Shown: one piece after another, positions 1 through 6,981 of the stretch
Layout: each line of letters starts with the position of its first letter
How positions within the stretch are numbered: position 1 is the stretch's first letter
Assembly (NCBI GenBank): GCA_900544475.1
Contig: UQVU01000068.1
Span: 1-9,373, forward strand
DNA: 9,373 nucleotides
Reading direction: 5' to 3'
Source of the DNA: an uncultured Butyricicoccus sp.
GTDB taxonomy: Bacteria > Bacillota > Clostridia > Oscillospirales > Butyricicoccaceae
The notes under the pieces: generated by a model
The model's input: the letters and a program-made list of their open reading frames with translations, nothing else
Told to the model about the DNA's origin: nothing
Database searches by the model: none
Program-made: the position numbers and the translations under genes

Positions 1-226
1 GCCGTAGCCCACTAAACCTTATTCCCGCGCCGTGCGCGGATTAAATGAGCGCTATACCCCCTCTTGCGACTCCCCCTGACCTTCCGGTCTGCCGCGACTC
101 CCGTTGGTCGCGCGGCCAGAATGCGGGGACCGCAATGAAAACCACTCTATCATCTGGGGCGGTTCGCCGCCGTTTGGGGTTGGCTTCGCGCTTGATTTCC
201 GCGCATATCAGTGCGCGGCAGCCGGT
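1..226. repeat. Dispersed intergenic repeat, copy A (left edge cut by the window)
   Basis: Bases 1-96 match 6558-6652 in direct orientation at roughly nine identical bases in ten by eye; shared blocks include GCCGTAGCCCACTAAA and GGATTAAATGAGCGCTAT. Bases 57-226 also match the same distant element (about 6641-6804) in inverted orientation, for example GCCGTTTGGGGTTGGC at 168-183 against GCCAACCCCAAACGGC at 6682-6697. Bases 57-96 match both ways because copy B has inverted arms. A small hairpin (CCGCGC 25-30, GCGCGG 34-39) lies near the start. No convincing coding frame is present. The remainder, 227-331, is AT-rich and I see nothing in it. The true left boundary may lie outside the window. 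Confidence 0.8.
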
Positions 227-331
227 GCTGTGAGCTGTGTCTGCTGTGATTTCATTTTCGCTGCTGAATTTTTTGTTGCGGTTTGATTGCAATTTGTATT
301 TTTATACTTTCCGTATTATTGAGAATAAAAG

Positions 332-369
332 AAAAGCGACCGGGTTCATCCGAACTCTCGGTCGCTTTT
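332..369 (-). terminator. Intrinsic terminator of the polyamine operon, bidirectional
   Basis: Bases 332-342 (AAAAGCGACCG) pair with 359-369 (CGGTCGCTTTT), an 11-bp stem. The loop contains a smaller GTTC/GAAC stem (344-347, 352-355). On the minus strand the hairpin starts about 10 bases after the nspC stop and continues into T-rich sequence. On the plus strand it is followed by TTTTTCGTTTTT. It can therefore act in both directions and would also block plus-strand transcripts from entering the operon antisense. Confidence 0.9.
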
Positions 370-378
370 TCGTTTTTC

Positions 379-1509
379 TCAGGAAAGACGATTCTTAAAA
401 TCCTCGTAGCCGAACATCTTTACGACTTCGTCGGTTCCATCCGCGCGGCGGATGGCGATGAGCGGCAGAGGCATACCGTTAAAGGTGTTGGTCTTGACCA
501 TGGTATAAAGCGCCATGTCCTCAAAGACGACCTGCTCGCCGGACATCAGCGGCACATCGAACGAATACTCGCCGATGACGTCGCCTGCAAGGCAGGTGCG
601 TCCGGTCAGCAGGTAGTCGAACGCCTTGCGTCCCGGCTCGTCTGCACGCATGACGGGCGGTCGGTAGGGCATTTCGAGCACGTCAGGCATATGGCAGGCC
701 GCAGAGGTATCGAGAATGGCGATGTCCTTGCGGTTTTTCATGGTTTCGAGCACGGTCGATACCAGATAGCCGGCGTTCAGCACGACGGCCTCGCCCGGCT
801 CCAGATAAATCTGCACGCCGTACTTATCGCGCAGGTGCGTGATGCAGCTGACGAGCGCTTCCACGTCGTAATCGGCGCGGGTGATGTGGTGACCGCCGCC
901 GAGGTTGAGCCACTTCATGCCCTCCATGTAGCGGCCGAAGCGCATTTCGAACGCCGCGACCGTGCGCACGAGGTCGTCCGCGTTCTGTTCGCAGAGGGTG
1001 TGGAAGTGGAAGCCTTCGATGCCGTCGAGCATATCCGGCTGGAAATTCGCTTCGGTGATGCCGAGGCGCGAGGTCGGGCCGCACGGGTCATAGATGGCGT
1101 GGCCCTCCGGCTGGGTCGAGCACTCCGGATTGAGGCGCAGTCCGCAGCTCTTTCCCGCGACGCGGGCGAGGTTGCCGTATTTTTTCCACTGGGTGAACGA
1201 ATTGAACACGATATGGTCGGCGTATTCGAGAATTTCACGGAACTCGTCCGGCGTGTAGGCCGGAGAGTATACGTGCGTTTCGCCGCCGAATTCCTCGTGG
1301 CCCAGACGCGCCTCGTACAGACCGGACGCGGTCGTGCCGGCGAGGTATTCGCGCAGCAGCGGATAGGTTGAAAACATGGAAAACGCCTTCTGCGCAAGCA
1401 GGATTTTCGCGCCGGTACGACGCGCGACGTCGCGCAGCACCGCAAGGTTCTGCACAAGGCGGTTTTCGTCAATGATAAAGCAGGGAGTCGGAAGATCGGT
1501 AAATCTCAT
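379..1509 (-). CDS. nspC: Carboxynorspermidine/carboxyspermidine decarboxylase
   Basis: This is a PLP-dependent fold-III decarboxylase of 376 residues, the usual length for NspC (also called CANSDC or CASDC). It removes CO2 from carboxynorspermidine or carboxyspermidine to give norspermidine or spermidine in the cytoplasm. Visible features in order are the N-terminal PTPCF segment (7-11), the PLP lysine in LLAQKAFSMF (K41), HFH (168-170), the phosphate-binding LNLGGGHH (201-208), EPGE (237-240), and the catalytic Cys-Asp segment TCLAGD (305-310, C306 and D310) that reaches the partner active site in this family. The ATG at 1509 follows the TGA of the dehydrogenase gene after a single base (TGATATG), so translation is probably coupled. 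It is the last gene of the operon and is followed by a terminator. Family assignment is firm. Whether the in vivo substrate is carboxyspermidine, carboxynorspermidine or a larger carboxy-polyamine cannot be read from the sequence. Confidence 0.93.
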   Translation of the reverse strand: MRFTDLPTPCFIIDENRLVQNLAVLRDVARRTGAKILLAQKAFSMFSTYPLLREYLAGTTASGLYEARLGHEEFGGETHVYSPAYTPDEFREILEYADHIVFNSFTQWKKYGNLARVAGKSCGLRLNPECSTQPEGHAIYDPCGPTSRLGITEANFQPDMLDGIEGFHFHTLCEQNADDLVRTVAAFEMRFGRYMEGMKWLNLGGGHHITRADYDVEALVSCITHLRDKYGVQIYLEPGEAVVLNAGYLVSTVLETMKNRKDIAILDTSAACHMPDVLEMPYRPPVMRADEPGRKAFDYLLTGRTCLAGDVIGEYSFDVPLMSGEQVVFEDMALYTMVKTNTFNGMPLPLIAIRRADGTDEVVKMFGYEDFKNRLS

Positions 1510-1510
1510 A

Positions 1511-2770
1511 TCAATCCACCAGCACCGGCTTGTCGTCGATCTGCCACGGCAGACCCCACTTGTTCAGTGCTTCCATGTACGGATCGGGATCGAACTCCTC
1601 GACGGTGTACACGCCCGGTTTGTTCCACTTGCCGGTCAGCAGCATTGCTGCGCCGATCATCGCCGGAACGCCGGTGGTGTAGCTGATGGCCTGCGAGCCG
1701 ACCTCGCGGTAGCACTCCTCGTGGTCGCAGACGTTGTAGATGTAGGCGGTCTTTTCCTTGCCGTCCTTCTTGCCGGTGAAGATGCAGCCGATATTGGTCT
1801 TGCCCTTGGTGCGCGGGCCGAGGGTAGCCGGGTCGGGCAGCAGCGCCTTGAGGAACTGAATCGGCACGATCTGATGGCCCTCGAACTCGATCGGGGTGGT
1901 GGACAGCATGCCGACGTTCTCCAGACACTTCATGTGGGTCAGGTAGGACTGGCCGAAGGTCATGAAGAAGCGGATGCGCTTGACGCCCGGGATATTCTTG
2001 GCGAGGGACTCGATCTCCTCGTGGTGGAGCAGGTACATATCCTTGTGGCCGACCTGATCGAAGTCGTACTCACGCTTGATGCTCATCGCCGGGATTTCGA
2101 CCCAGTGGCCGTTCTCCCAGTACGAACCCGGCGCGGAAACCTCGCGCAGGTTGATCTCCGGGTTGAAGTTGGTCGCGAACGGATAGCCGTGGTCGCCGCC
2201 GTTGCAGTCGAGGATGTCGATGGTGTCGATTTCGTCGAACAGGTGCTTCTGTGCGTAAGCGCAGTATGCCTGCGTAACGCCCGGGTCAAAGCCGGAGCCG
2301 AGCAGCGCAGTCAGACCCGCCTCCTCGAACTTCTTCTTGTACGCCCACTGCCAGGAGTAGTCGAAGTACGCGGTGAAGCCCTCGTCCTTGCAGCGTTTCT
2401 CGTAGATGGCGCGCCACTCCGGGTCATCGGTGTCCTCCGGCTCATAGTTTGCCGTATCCATGTAGTTGACGCCGCACCTCAGGCACGCGTCCATGATGGT
2501 GAGGTCCTGATACGGCAGGGCGATATTCATGACGATGTCCGGCTTGTACTCCTCGATGAGGGCGCACAGCTCGTCCACGTTGTCCGCGTCCACCTTTGCG
2601 GTGCGGATCTTGGTCGCGGTCGTGCCGTCCAGCTTCTCCTTGATGGCGTCGCACTTGCTCTTGGTGCGGGACGCGATCATGATTTCCTCAAATACGTCGC
2701 TGTTCTGGCAGCACTTGTGAATGACAACGCCGGCAACGCCGCCGCAGCCGATGATCAATGCTCTTCCCAT
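1511..2770 (-). CDS. Carboxynorspermidine/carboxyspermidine dehydrogenase (saccharopine dehydrogenase family)
   Basis: The 419-residue product is an NAD(P)H-dependent enzyme of the saccharopine dehydrogenase-like family. By family knowledge it condenses L-aspartate beta-semialdehyde with a diamine (putrescine or 1,3-diaminopropane) and reduces the imine to the carboxy-triamine used by the next gene. An N-terminal Rossmann dinucleotide loop is visible as GCGGVAG (8-14). The NMN side and catalytic core contain MNIALPYQDL, GVNYMDTANYE and GSGFDPGVTQ, blocks characteristic of the CANSDH/CASDH branch and not of lysine-pathway saccharopine dehydrogenases. The ATG at 2770 is preceded by a strong GAGGAGG site. 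It lies 72 bases after speE with no terminator hairpin between, and its stop is one base from the nspC start. Direct linkage with nspC supports the polyamine role over a lysine role. Substrate choice remains inferred. Confidence 0.9.
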   Translation of the reverse strand: MGRALIIGCGGVAGVVIHKCCQNSDVFEEIMIASRTKSKCDAIKEKLDGTTATKIRTAKVDADNVDELCALIEEYKPDIVMNIALPYQDLTIMDACLRCGVNYMDTANYEPEDTDDPEWRAIYEKRCKDEGFTAYFDYSWQWAYKKKFEEAGLTALLGSGFDPGVTQAYCAYAQKHLFDEIDTIDILDCNGGDHGYPFATNFNPEINLREVSAPGSYWENGHWVEIPAMSIKREYDFDQVGHKDMYLLHHEEIESLAKNIPGVKRIRFFMTFGQSYLTHMKCLENVGMLSTTPIEFEGHQIVPIQFLKALLPDPATLGPRTKGKTNIGCIFTGKKDGKEKTAYIYNVCDHEECYREVGSQAISYTTGVPAMIGAAMLLTGKWNKPGVYTVEEFDPDPYMEALNKWGLPWQIDDKPVLVD

Positions 2771-2842
2771 TTTTTATTCCTCCTCATTGTTTCCTGTTAA
2801 ACTTAAATGGTTCAAAATGATAAAGCGTGCAAAGGGATAACG

Positions 2843-3700
2843 TTATTCTTCCACCTTTTCAAGCAGTTTCTGCACATAATTCGGCAGGTAGAACGCGCCC
2901 TTGTGCAGATTGGTGTTGTAGTATTTGGTTTCGAGGCCGAGGCTGTTCCACCAGTCCGGGTTCAGGTCACGCACGGGATGTACGCCGCGCGACGAGAAGC
3001 CGAACAGCCAGTGTCCGGACGGATAGGTGGGGATATGCGCCTGAAACAGACGGCTCAGCTCGAAAGAATGCACGATATTGCGGTGTGCGCGCTGGCAGGC
3101 CAGAGCGTCGCCCTTGTAGAACGGGCTTTCGTGCTGATTGACGAGAACGCCGTGCTCATGGAGCGCCTTGTAGCAGTTGCCGTAGAACTCCATCGTGAAC
3201 AGACCCTCGCCCGGGCCGAACGGGTCGGTCGAGTCGATGATGATGAGGTCGTACTCGTCCTCGATGCGGCGAATGTACTTGAGTCCATCCTGATAGAGGA
3301 TATGGACGCGCGGGTCGTCGAGCGAGCAGGCGACACCCGGCAGGTACTCCCTGCACACCGCGACAACGCGCTCGTCGATCTCCACGAGGTCGATGTGCTC
3401 GATGTGCTTGTAGCGGCACAGCTCGCGCACGCAGCCGCCGTCGCCGCCGCCGATAACGAGCACCTTTTTGATTTTTTCGCCCAGAACGGCAAGCGGTACG
3501 TGCACCATCATTTCGTGATAGATGAACTCGTCCCGCTCGGTCAGCATCATGTAGCCGTCGAGCGTCAGAAAGCGGCCGAATTCCTCGCATTCAAAGACGT
3601 CGATGCGCTGAAAGTCGCTCTGTTCGGTATGCAGCTGACGGTCCACCTGAATTTGAAGTCCGACCGTCGGCGTGTGCATTTCGGTAAAAGTAAGTTGCAT
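2843..3700 (-). CDS. speE: Spermidine synthase (polyamine aminopropyltransferase)
   Basis: SpeE transfers the aminopropyl group of decarboxylated AdoMet to a diamine acceptor, classically putrescine, giving spermidine and methylthioadenosine. The 285 residues match the usual size of bacterial SpeE. An N-terminal beta domain is followed by LTERDEFIYHEM (53-64), the nucleotide-binding GGGDGG (84-89), the acidic VEID (106-109) that holds the ribose, QDGL (137-140), and the catalytic DSTDP (156-160). The ATG at 3700 has AGGAG upstream, and the stop codon of the preceding decarboxylase overlaps that site (TAAAAGGAG); the intergenic gap is 16 bases. Some homologues prefer agmatine and make N1-aminopropylagmatine. 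The decarboxylase next door makes that possible here, and motif reading alone does not settle it. Confidence 0.95.
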   Translation of the reverse strand: MQLTFTEMHTPTVGLQIQVDRQLHTEQSDFQRIDVFECEEFGRFLTLDGYMMLTERDEFIYHEMMVHVPLAVLGEKIKKVLVIGGGDGGCVRELCRYKHIEHIDLVEIDERVVAVCREYLPGVACSLDDPRVHILYQDGLKYIRRIEDEYDLIIIDSTDPFGPGEGLFTMEFYGNCYKALHEHGVLVNQHESPFYKGDALACQRAHRNIVHSFELSRLFQAHIPTYPSGHWLFGFSSRGVHPVRDLNPDWWNSLGLETKYYNTNLHKGAFYLPNYVQKLLEKVEE

Positions 3701-3716
3701 GGGGAAAACGCTCCTT

Positions 3717-5174
3717 TTATTCCGGACTGATGACGCCGCGGATAACCTGAAGGCTGTTCACCTCGGGGTCCTCGGTGCCGAGCAGCATACAGTTCTTTTC
3801 CTTGGCGTAACGGATATAATCGAGAATGTCGCGGGTGATGCGCTCACCCGGCGCGAGGATCGGAATGCCGGGCGGATAGCACATGACGAACTCCGCACAG
3901 ATGCGGCCGACCGACTCATCGAGCGGCATGGCCTTCTTGTCCGCGTAGAACGCCTCCTGCGGCCCCGCGACCACCTGCGGCGAGATGTATTCCTGCCGCA
4001 TGAGGGTTGCCTTGTCGCGCTTGTAGCGGCGGCGGATGTCGGCGAGCGCCGCCACCAGACGTTCGAGGTCGCGTTCTCTGTCGCCGACCGAAACATAGGC
4101 GAGCAGGTTGCCGAGGTCGCCGAACTCGGTCTGAATGTCGTAGAAGTCGCGCAGGGTGTCGTAAACCTCGATACCGGCGAGGCCGACGTCGAGCGTGTTG
4201 ACCGCGAGCTTGGTCGTGTCGAAATCGTACACGGTGTCGCCGTTGATAAGCTCGCTGCCGTAGGCGTAGTAGTCGCCGATCTGGTTGATCTCCTCGCGGG
4301 CGTAGGTCGTGAGGTCAACGACTTTTCGGAAAATCTCCTTGCCGTGCAGGGCAAGGTTCTTGCGCGAAATGTCAAGACTGACCATCAGCAGATACGAACC
4401 CGAGGTCGTCTGCGTGAGATTGATAATCTGGCGCACGTGCTCGGCGTTCATCGACGGGCCGCACAGCAGAAAGCTCGACTGGGTAAGCGAGCCGCCTGAT
4501 TTGTGCATGGAAACCGAAGCGAGGTCGGCGCCTGCCGCCATCGCAGAGACCGGCATATTCTCCCCGAAATAGAAATGCGTGCCGTGCGCCTCGTCCGCCA
4601 GCACCTTCATGCCGGCCGCGTGCGCCAGTTTGACAATCTCGCGGATATTCGAGCAGATGCCGTAGTAGGTCGGGTTGTTGACGAGGACTGCCTTGGCGAA
4701 CGGGTGCTTTTCGATTGCCTTTTTGACGTCCGCGACCGACATGCCGAGCGAAATGCCGAGCCGGTCGTTCATCTGCGGATTGACGTAGACCGGGATAGCG
4801 CCGGTGAGCACGAGCGCGTTGATAACGCTGCGGTGCACGTTGCGCGGCAGAATGATCTCGTCGCCGCACTTGACGACCGAGAGTATCATCGCCTGCACGC
4901 TCGACGTCGTGCCGCCGACCATGAGGAAGGCGTGCGCCGCGCCGAACGCATCGGCGGCCAGCTCCTCCGCCTCGCGGATGACGCTCGTCGGGTGACACAG
5001 GTTGTCGAGCGGCTTCATCGAGTTGACGTCCACGGTCATGCACTGCTGACCTAAAAATTTCGTCAGTTCGGGAGAACCGCGTCCGCGCTTGTGTCCGGGA
5101 ACGTCGAACGGCACAATGCGCATATCCTTGAAGTTTTCGAGCGCCTCCATGATGGGCGCACGGGATTGATCCAT
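3717..5174 (-). CDS. speA: Ornithine/lysine/arginine decarboxylase, SpeA-type (fold I)
   Basis: This is a PLP enzyme of the aspartate-aminotransferase fold, 485 residues, the size of Bacillus-type arginine decarboxylase and shorter than the enterobacterial inducible decarboxylases with their N-terminal wing domain. It decarboxylates a basic amino acid, most likely arginine to agmatine, though lysine or ornithine are not excluded. Seen in order are DVPGHKRGRG (24-33), the PLP-ring region GGTTSS (87-92), DEAHGTH (194-200, with D194 for the pyridine nitrogen), and the Schiff-base lysine in SMHKSGGSLTQ (K225). The C-terminal small domain has YPPGIPILAPGE. The ATG at 5174 has AGAAGG upstream. The gene sits 105 bases after speD and 16 bases before speE. 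No agmatine-processing enzyme is found in the window, so the fate of agmatine, if that is the product, is open. Confidence 0.88.
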   Translation of the reverse strand: MDQSRAPIMEALENFKDMRIVPFDVPGHKRGRGSPELTKFLGQQCMTVDVNSMKPLDNLCHPTSVIREAEELAADAFGAAHAFLMVGGTTSSVQAMILSVVKCGDEIILPRNVHRSVINALVLTGAIPVYVNPQMNDRLGISLGMSVADVKKAIEKHPFAKAVLVNNPTYYGICSNIREIVKLAHAAGMKVLADEAHGTHFYFGENMPVSAMAAGADLASVSMHKSGGSLTQSSFLLCGPSMNAEHVRQIINLTQTTSGSYLLMVSLDISRKNLALHGKEIFRKVVDLTTYAREEINQIGDYYAYGSELINGDTVYDFDTTKLAVNTLDVGLAGIEVYDTLRDFYDIQTEFGDLGNLLAYVSVGDRERDLERLVAALADIRRRYKRDKATLMRQEYISPQVVAGPQEAFYADKKAMPLDESVGRICAEFVMCYPPGIPILAPGERITRDILDYIRYAKEKNCMLLGTEDPEVNSLQVIRGVISPE

Positions 5175-5236
5175 AGAAATGCCTTCTTTCGGCGGAAAAT
5201 AATAAATAAACGGTAAATTGTAAGCTCCCGGAGGGA

Positions 5237-5260
5237 CGGCGGGGTGAGGGCACCCCGCCG
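5237..5260 (-). other. Intercistronic GC-rich hairpin between speD and speA
   Basis: CGGCGGGGTG (5237-5246) and CACCCCGCCG (5251-5260) form a perfect 10-bp stem with a four-base loop in the 105-base gap between the two genes. On the minus strand, the direction of transcription, no T-run follows, so it is unlikely to terminate the operon. A role as an RNA-processing or decay barrier that uncouples speD levels from the genes downstream is an inference. Confidence 0.7.
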
Positions 5261-5279
5261 CTTTTCATCTGCGGAAGGG

Positions 5280-6044
5280 TCAATAAATATTCTTTCCCGA
5301 GAAAATCTCAATCATCTCTCTTCTCAAATCCGAGTGGATTTTGAGCCGGGTTTTGGGCGGCAGCTCGTAGATGTCGGTGTTGAACAGGTAGTTCTGAAGG
5401 TCGATCTCCTTGAGCAGCATGCGGGTGTGGAACAGGTTGGCCTGATACACGTTGATGTCGTAGGCATCGTAGCGGTCGAGCGTCGCGGGGTCAATAAAGT
5501 CCTGAATGGACGTCATATTGTGGTCCATGAACAGCTTTTTACCCTCGATGTCGCGGGTAAAGCCGCGCACGCGGTAGTCCATCGTGATAATATCCGAGTC
5601 GAACGAGCCGATGAGGTAGTCGAGGGTGGACAGCGGCGTGATCTCGCCGCAGGTCGCCACGTCGATGTCCACGCGAAAGGTCGCAAGGCAGGTGTCCGGA
5701 TGGTACTCGGGGTAGGTGTGCACGGTGACATGGCTCTTGTCGAGGTGTGCCACGATGGTATCCGGCTCGAGCGCCGGCTTCATGTGCTCCTCGGCGATGA
5801 GGAAGGTGACGGACGCGCCCTGCGGATCGTAGTCCTGCTTGGAGATATGCAGCACGTGCGCGCCGATCATCTCGGTCAGCTTTTTCATGATGCCGGTCAG
5901 GCGTTCGGAGTTGTACTGCTGGTCGATGTACTTGATGTAGTCGCGCTGCTCGCGCTCGGTTTTTGCGTAGCAGACGTCGTAGATGTTGAAGGACAGCGCC
6001 TTGGTCAGGTTGTTGAACCCGTAGAGTTTGAGTTTGTTCTCCAT
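5280..6044 (-). CDS. speD: S-adenosylmethionine decarboxylase proenzyme, E. coli-type
   Basis: SpeD makes decarboxylated AdoMet, the aminopropyl donor for SpeE. It is a pyruvoyl enzyme that cleaves itself. The product has 254 residues, close to the roughly 264 of E. coli SpeD and about twice the Bacillus/Thermotoga form, which places it in the long bacterial class. The processing site is [13 protein letters not shown], with cleavage expected before S104. The catalytic cysteine is in DIDVATCG (C132), followed by [13 protein letters not shown]. The ATG at 6044 has GAGG with about 7 bases spacing. It is the first gene of the operon and has a long structured leader. Some SpeD homologues have become ornithine or arginine decarboxylases, but a complete speE in the same operon argues for ordinary AdoMet decarboxylation. 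Confidence 0.95.
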   Translation of the reverse strand: MENKLKLYGFNNLTKALSFNIYDVCYAKTEREQRDYIKYIDQQYNSERLTGIMKKLTEMIGAHVLHISKQDYDPQGASVTFLIAEEHMKPALEPDTIVAHLDKSHVTVHTYPEYHPDTCLATFRVDIDVATCGEITPLSTLDYLIGSFDSDIITMDYRVRGFTRDIEGKKLFMDHNMTSIQDFIDPATLDRYDAYDINVYQANLFHTRMLLKEIDLQNYLFNTDIYELPPKTRLKIHSDLRREMIEIFSGKNIY

Positions 6045-6409
6045 ATCTTATCCTCACAAATATAAAAATCCCCATATGAAAGGGAGTGCGCCGGGCACGC
6101 CTTCACATGAGGAAAAACAATCGTTCTCTTCCCGTGCGGAACAAAGCCGCTCGGTTTTTCTGCTGTCTTTGTGGAAGAGGAAAGAGTCTATATAGCAAGA
6201 ATTATTACTTTTACTACTCTTATTGATTGTTTCACAAGTGTATGCGCCCACGGCACACGGCTTTTAGTCAGCCAACTTATAAAAATTCAATAAGGCAACA
6301 AAGTTGCCATTTTCGGCATTTGACCCGGCTGTCCGTATGGCCTTGGCGCCTTTCGGGTAGAAAGGGCGGTCAAAGAAATTCTGCTGGTAAAGGCTTTGCC
6401 TCTCCGAGT
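6045..6409 (-). promoter_or_regulatory. Long structured 5' leader of the polyamine operon
   Basis: From the predicted start near 6409 the transcript runs about 365 nt before the speD ATG with no convincing reading frame. Hairpins seen in transcript order: a 7-bp closing stem (6368-6374 with 6319-6325) enclosing CCTTTC/GAAAGG (6349-6354, 6360-6365); GGCAAC/GTTGCC (6294-6308), followed on the minus strand by a weak T-rich stretch; a two-part stem joining 6173-6179 to 6126-6132 and 6167-6172 to 6141-6146; and CATATGAA/TTCACATG (6073-6080, 6102-6109) with an inner GTGC/GCAC stem just before the ribosome binding site. I could not match it to the consensus features I know of the SAM, THF, glutamine, c-di-GMP, TPP, lysine or T-box families. 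A regulatory RNA role is inferred. Confidence 0.5.
6189..6197 (-). promoter_or_regulatory. Possible second, proximal speD promoter (extended -10)
   Basis: On the minus strand the sequence reads TGCTATATA, a TGN extended -10 element, in an AT-rich stretch. There is no good -35 box 16-18 bases upstream. If used, the leader would be about 140 nt and would skip the first two hairpins of the long leader. Confidence 0.3.
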
Positions 6410-6415
6410 AGTTTT

Positions 6416-6444
6416 ATTATATCGTACCGGCGAGGGGATTGCAA
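6416..6444 (-). promoter_or_regulatory. Sigma-A promoter of the polyamine operon
   Basis: On the minus strand TTGCAA (6439-6444) and a perfect TATAAT (6416-6421) are separated by exactly 17 bases. This is the best promoter in the window. Transcription would start near 6409 and run leftward into speD. Confidence 0.85.
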
Positions 6445-6464
6445 GGTTTTTCATGAAAAGCCTT
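6443..6464. promoter_or_regulatory. 22-bp palindrome at the -35 element, candidate operator
   Basis: AAGGTTTTTCATGAAAAG followed by CCTT reads almost identically on both strands (20 of 22 positions) and overlaps the last two bases of the -35 hexamer. It has an AT-rich dyad centre, as for a dimeric helix-turn-helix regulator. No regulator gene is in the window. Confidence 0.5.
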
Positions 6465-6557
6465 TGTAAAGTTCAATATCGGCGAAGGCTGTCCGGGCAG
6501 CAGCCGGGGCTTGCAAAAAAGGGGGGACAGGAACCCCGGACTTGTGTCCCGGTTTCG

Positions 6558-6804
6558 GCCGTAGCCCACTAAATCTTATTTCCGCGCCGCACGCGGATTA
6601 AATGAGCGCTATCCCCCCTTGCGGCTCCCCCCTGACCTTCCGGTCTGCCGCGCACTTGTATGCGCGGAAATCACGGGTGGAGCCAACCCCAAACGGCGGC
6701 GGAACGCCATGGATTATAACGTGGTTTTAATTGCGCCCCCTCGCATTTTAAACGCGCGACCGAAGGGAGTCGCGTCCTAAGGAAAGGTTGGGGAGTCAAG
6801 AGGG
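6558..6804. repeat. Dispersed intergenic repeat, copy B, with imperfect inverted arms
   Basis: Bases 6558-6652 match copy A (1-96) directly, and 6641-6804 match copy A (57-226) inverted. Within copy B the left segment CCCCTGACCTTCC (near 6628-6640) is echoed in inverse form by GGAAAGGTTGGGG (6781-6793), so the element has imperfect inverted arms around a unique middle. A hairpin TCCGCG/CGCGGA (6581-6586, 6592-6597) corresponds to the one in copy A. Upstream, 6465-6557 is a GC-rich spacer with short palindromes (CCGGGG 6504-6509 with CCCCGG 6534-6539) and no gene. Confidence 0.8.
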
Positions 6805-6835
6805 GCAGGGAAACCTTGGTGTCCCTGCCCCTTTT
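6802..6835 (+). terminator. Terminator-like hairpin at the edge of repeat copy B
   Basis: GGGGCAGGGA (6802-6811) pairs perfectly with TCCCTGCCCC (6822-6831) and is followed by TTTT. There is no plus-strand gene just upstream for it to serve, so it may insulate the amidase gene or belong to the repeat. A further GC palindrome, CGCCGCC/GGCGGCG, follows at 6841-6855. Confidence 0.5.
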
Positions 6836-6917
6836 GCCCCCGCCGCCGGGCGGCGGCTGCCCCGGGTGGGGCTTTGAACTCGGCATTTTTTGTCATAAAA
6901 AGTTTACACCCCATCGG

Positions 6918-6946
6918 TGGAAAACCATGACTTTTCGTAGTACAAT
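6918..6946 (+). promoter_or_regulatory. Probable promoter of the amidase gene
   Basis: TGGAAA (6918-6923) and TACAAT (6941-6946) are 17 bases apart, matching the -35 and -10 consensus at four and five of six positions. The predicted start is about 30 bases upstream of the TTG start codon. Confidence 0.6.
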
Positions 6947-6981
6947 ATTTTTATCAGATAGGATTGGAGAGACACAGCACT

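Noticed and set aside
41..292. Short open frames on both strands in the first 300 bases and at 6227-6469, 6671-6886 and 9072-9266
   Set aside because: They lie in repeat, leader or palindrome sequence, lack ribosome binding sites and have arginine/proline-rich low-complexity translations.
283..3730. Long plus-strand open frames of 362, 474 and 307 residues opposite nspC, the dehydrogenase gene and speE
   Set aside because: They are mirror frames of real minus-strand genes in GC-rich DNA. They show compositionally biased V/A/R/D-rich protein with no motif, while the minus frames have full catalytic signatures. Similar shadows at 3672-4499 and 5244-6065 are dropped for the same reason.
6054..6251. 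65-codon minus-strand frame in the speD leader, considered as a regulatory upstream ORF
   Set aside because: It starts with GTG and I see no ribosome binding site. It runs across the hairpins and the possible second promoter, and its peptide has no notable run of regulatory codons.
6293..6409. Known riboswitch (SAM-I, THF, c-di-GMP-I, TPP, T-box, glutamine, ZTP)
   Set aside because: I compared remembered consensus blocks with the leader and found none complete; fragments such as GGCAAAGCC are too short to count.
6964..6981. Amidase start at the TTG at 6964
   Set aside because: The only purine-rich site upstream (AGGA) abuts the codon. GGAGAG at 6966-6971 is correctly placed for the TTG at 6982.
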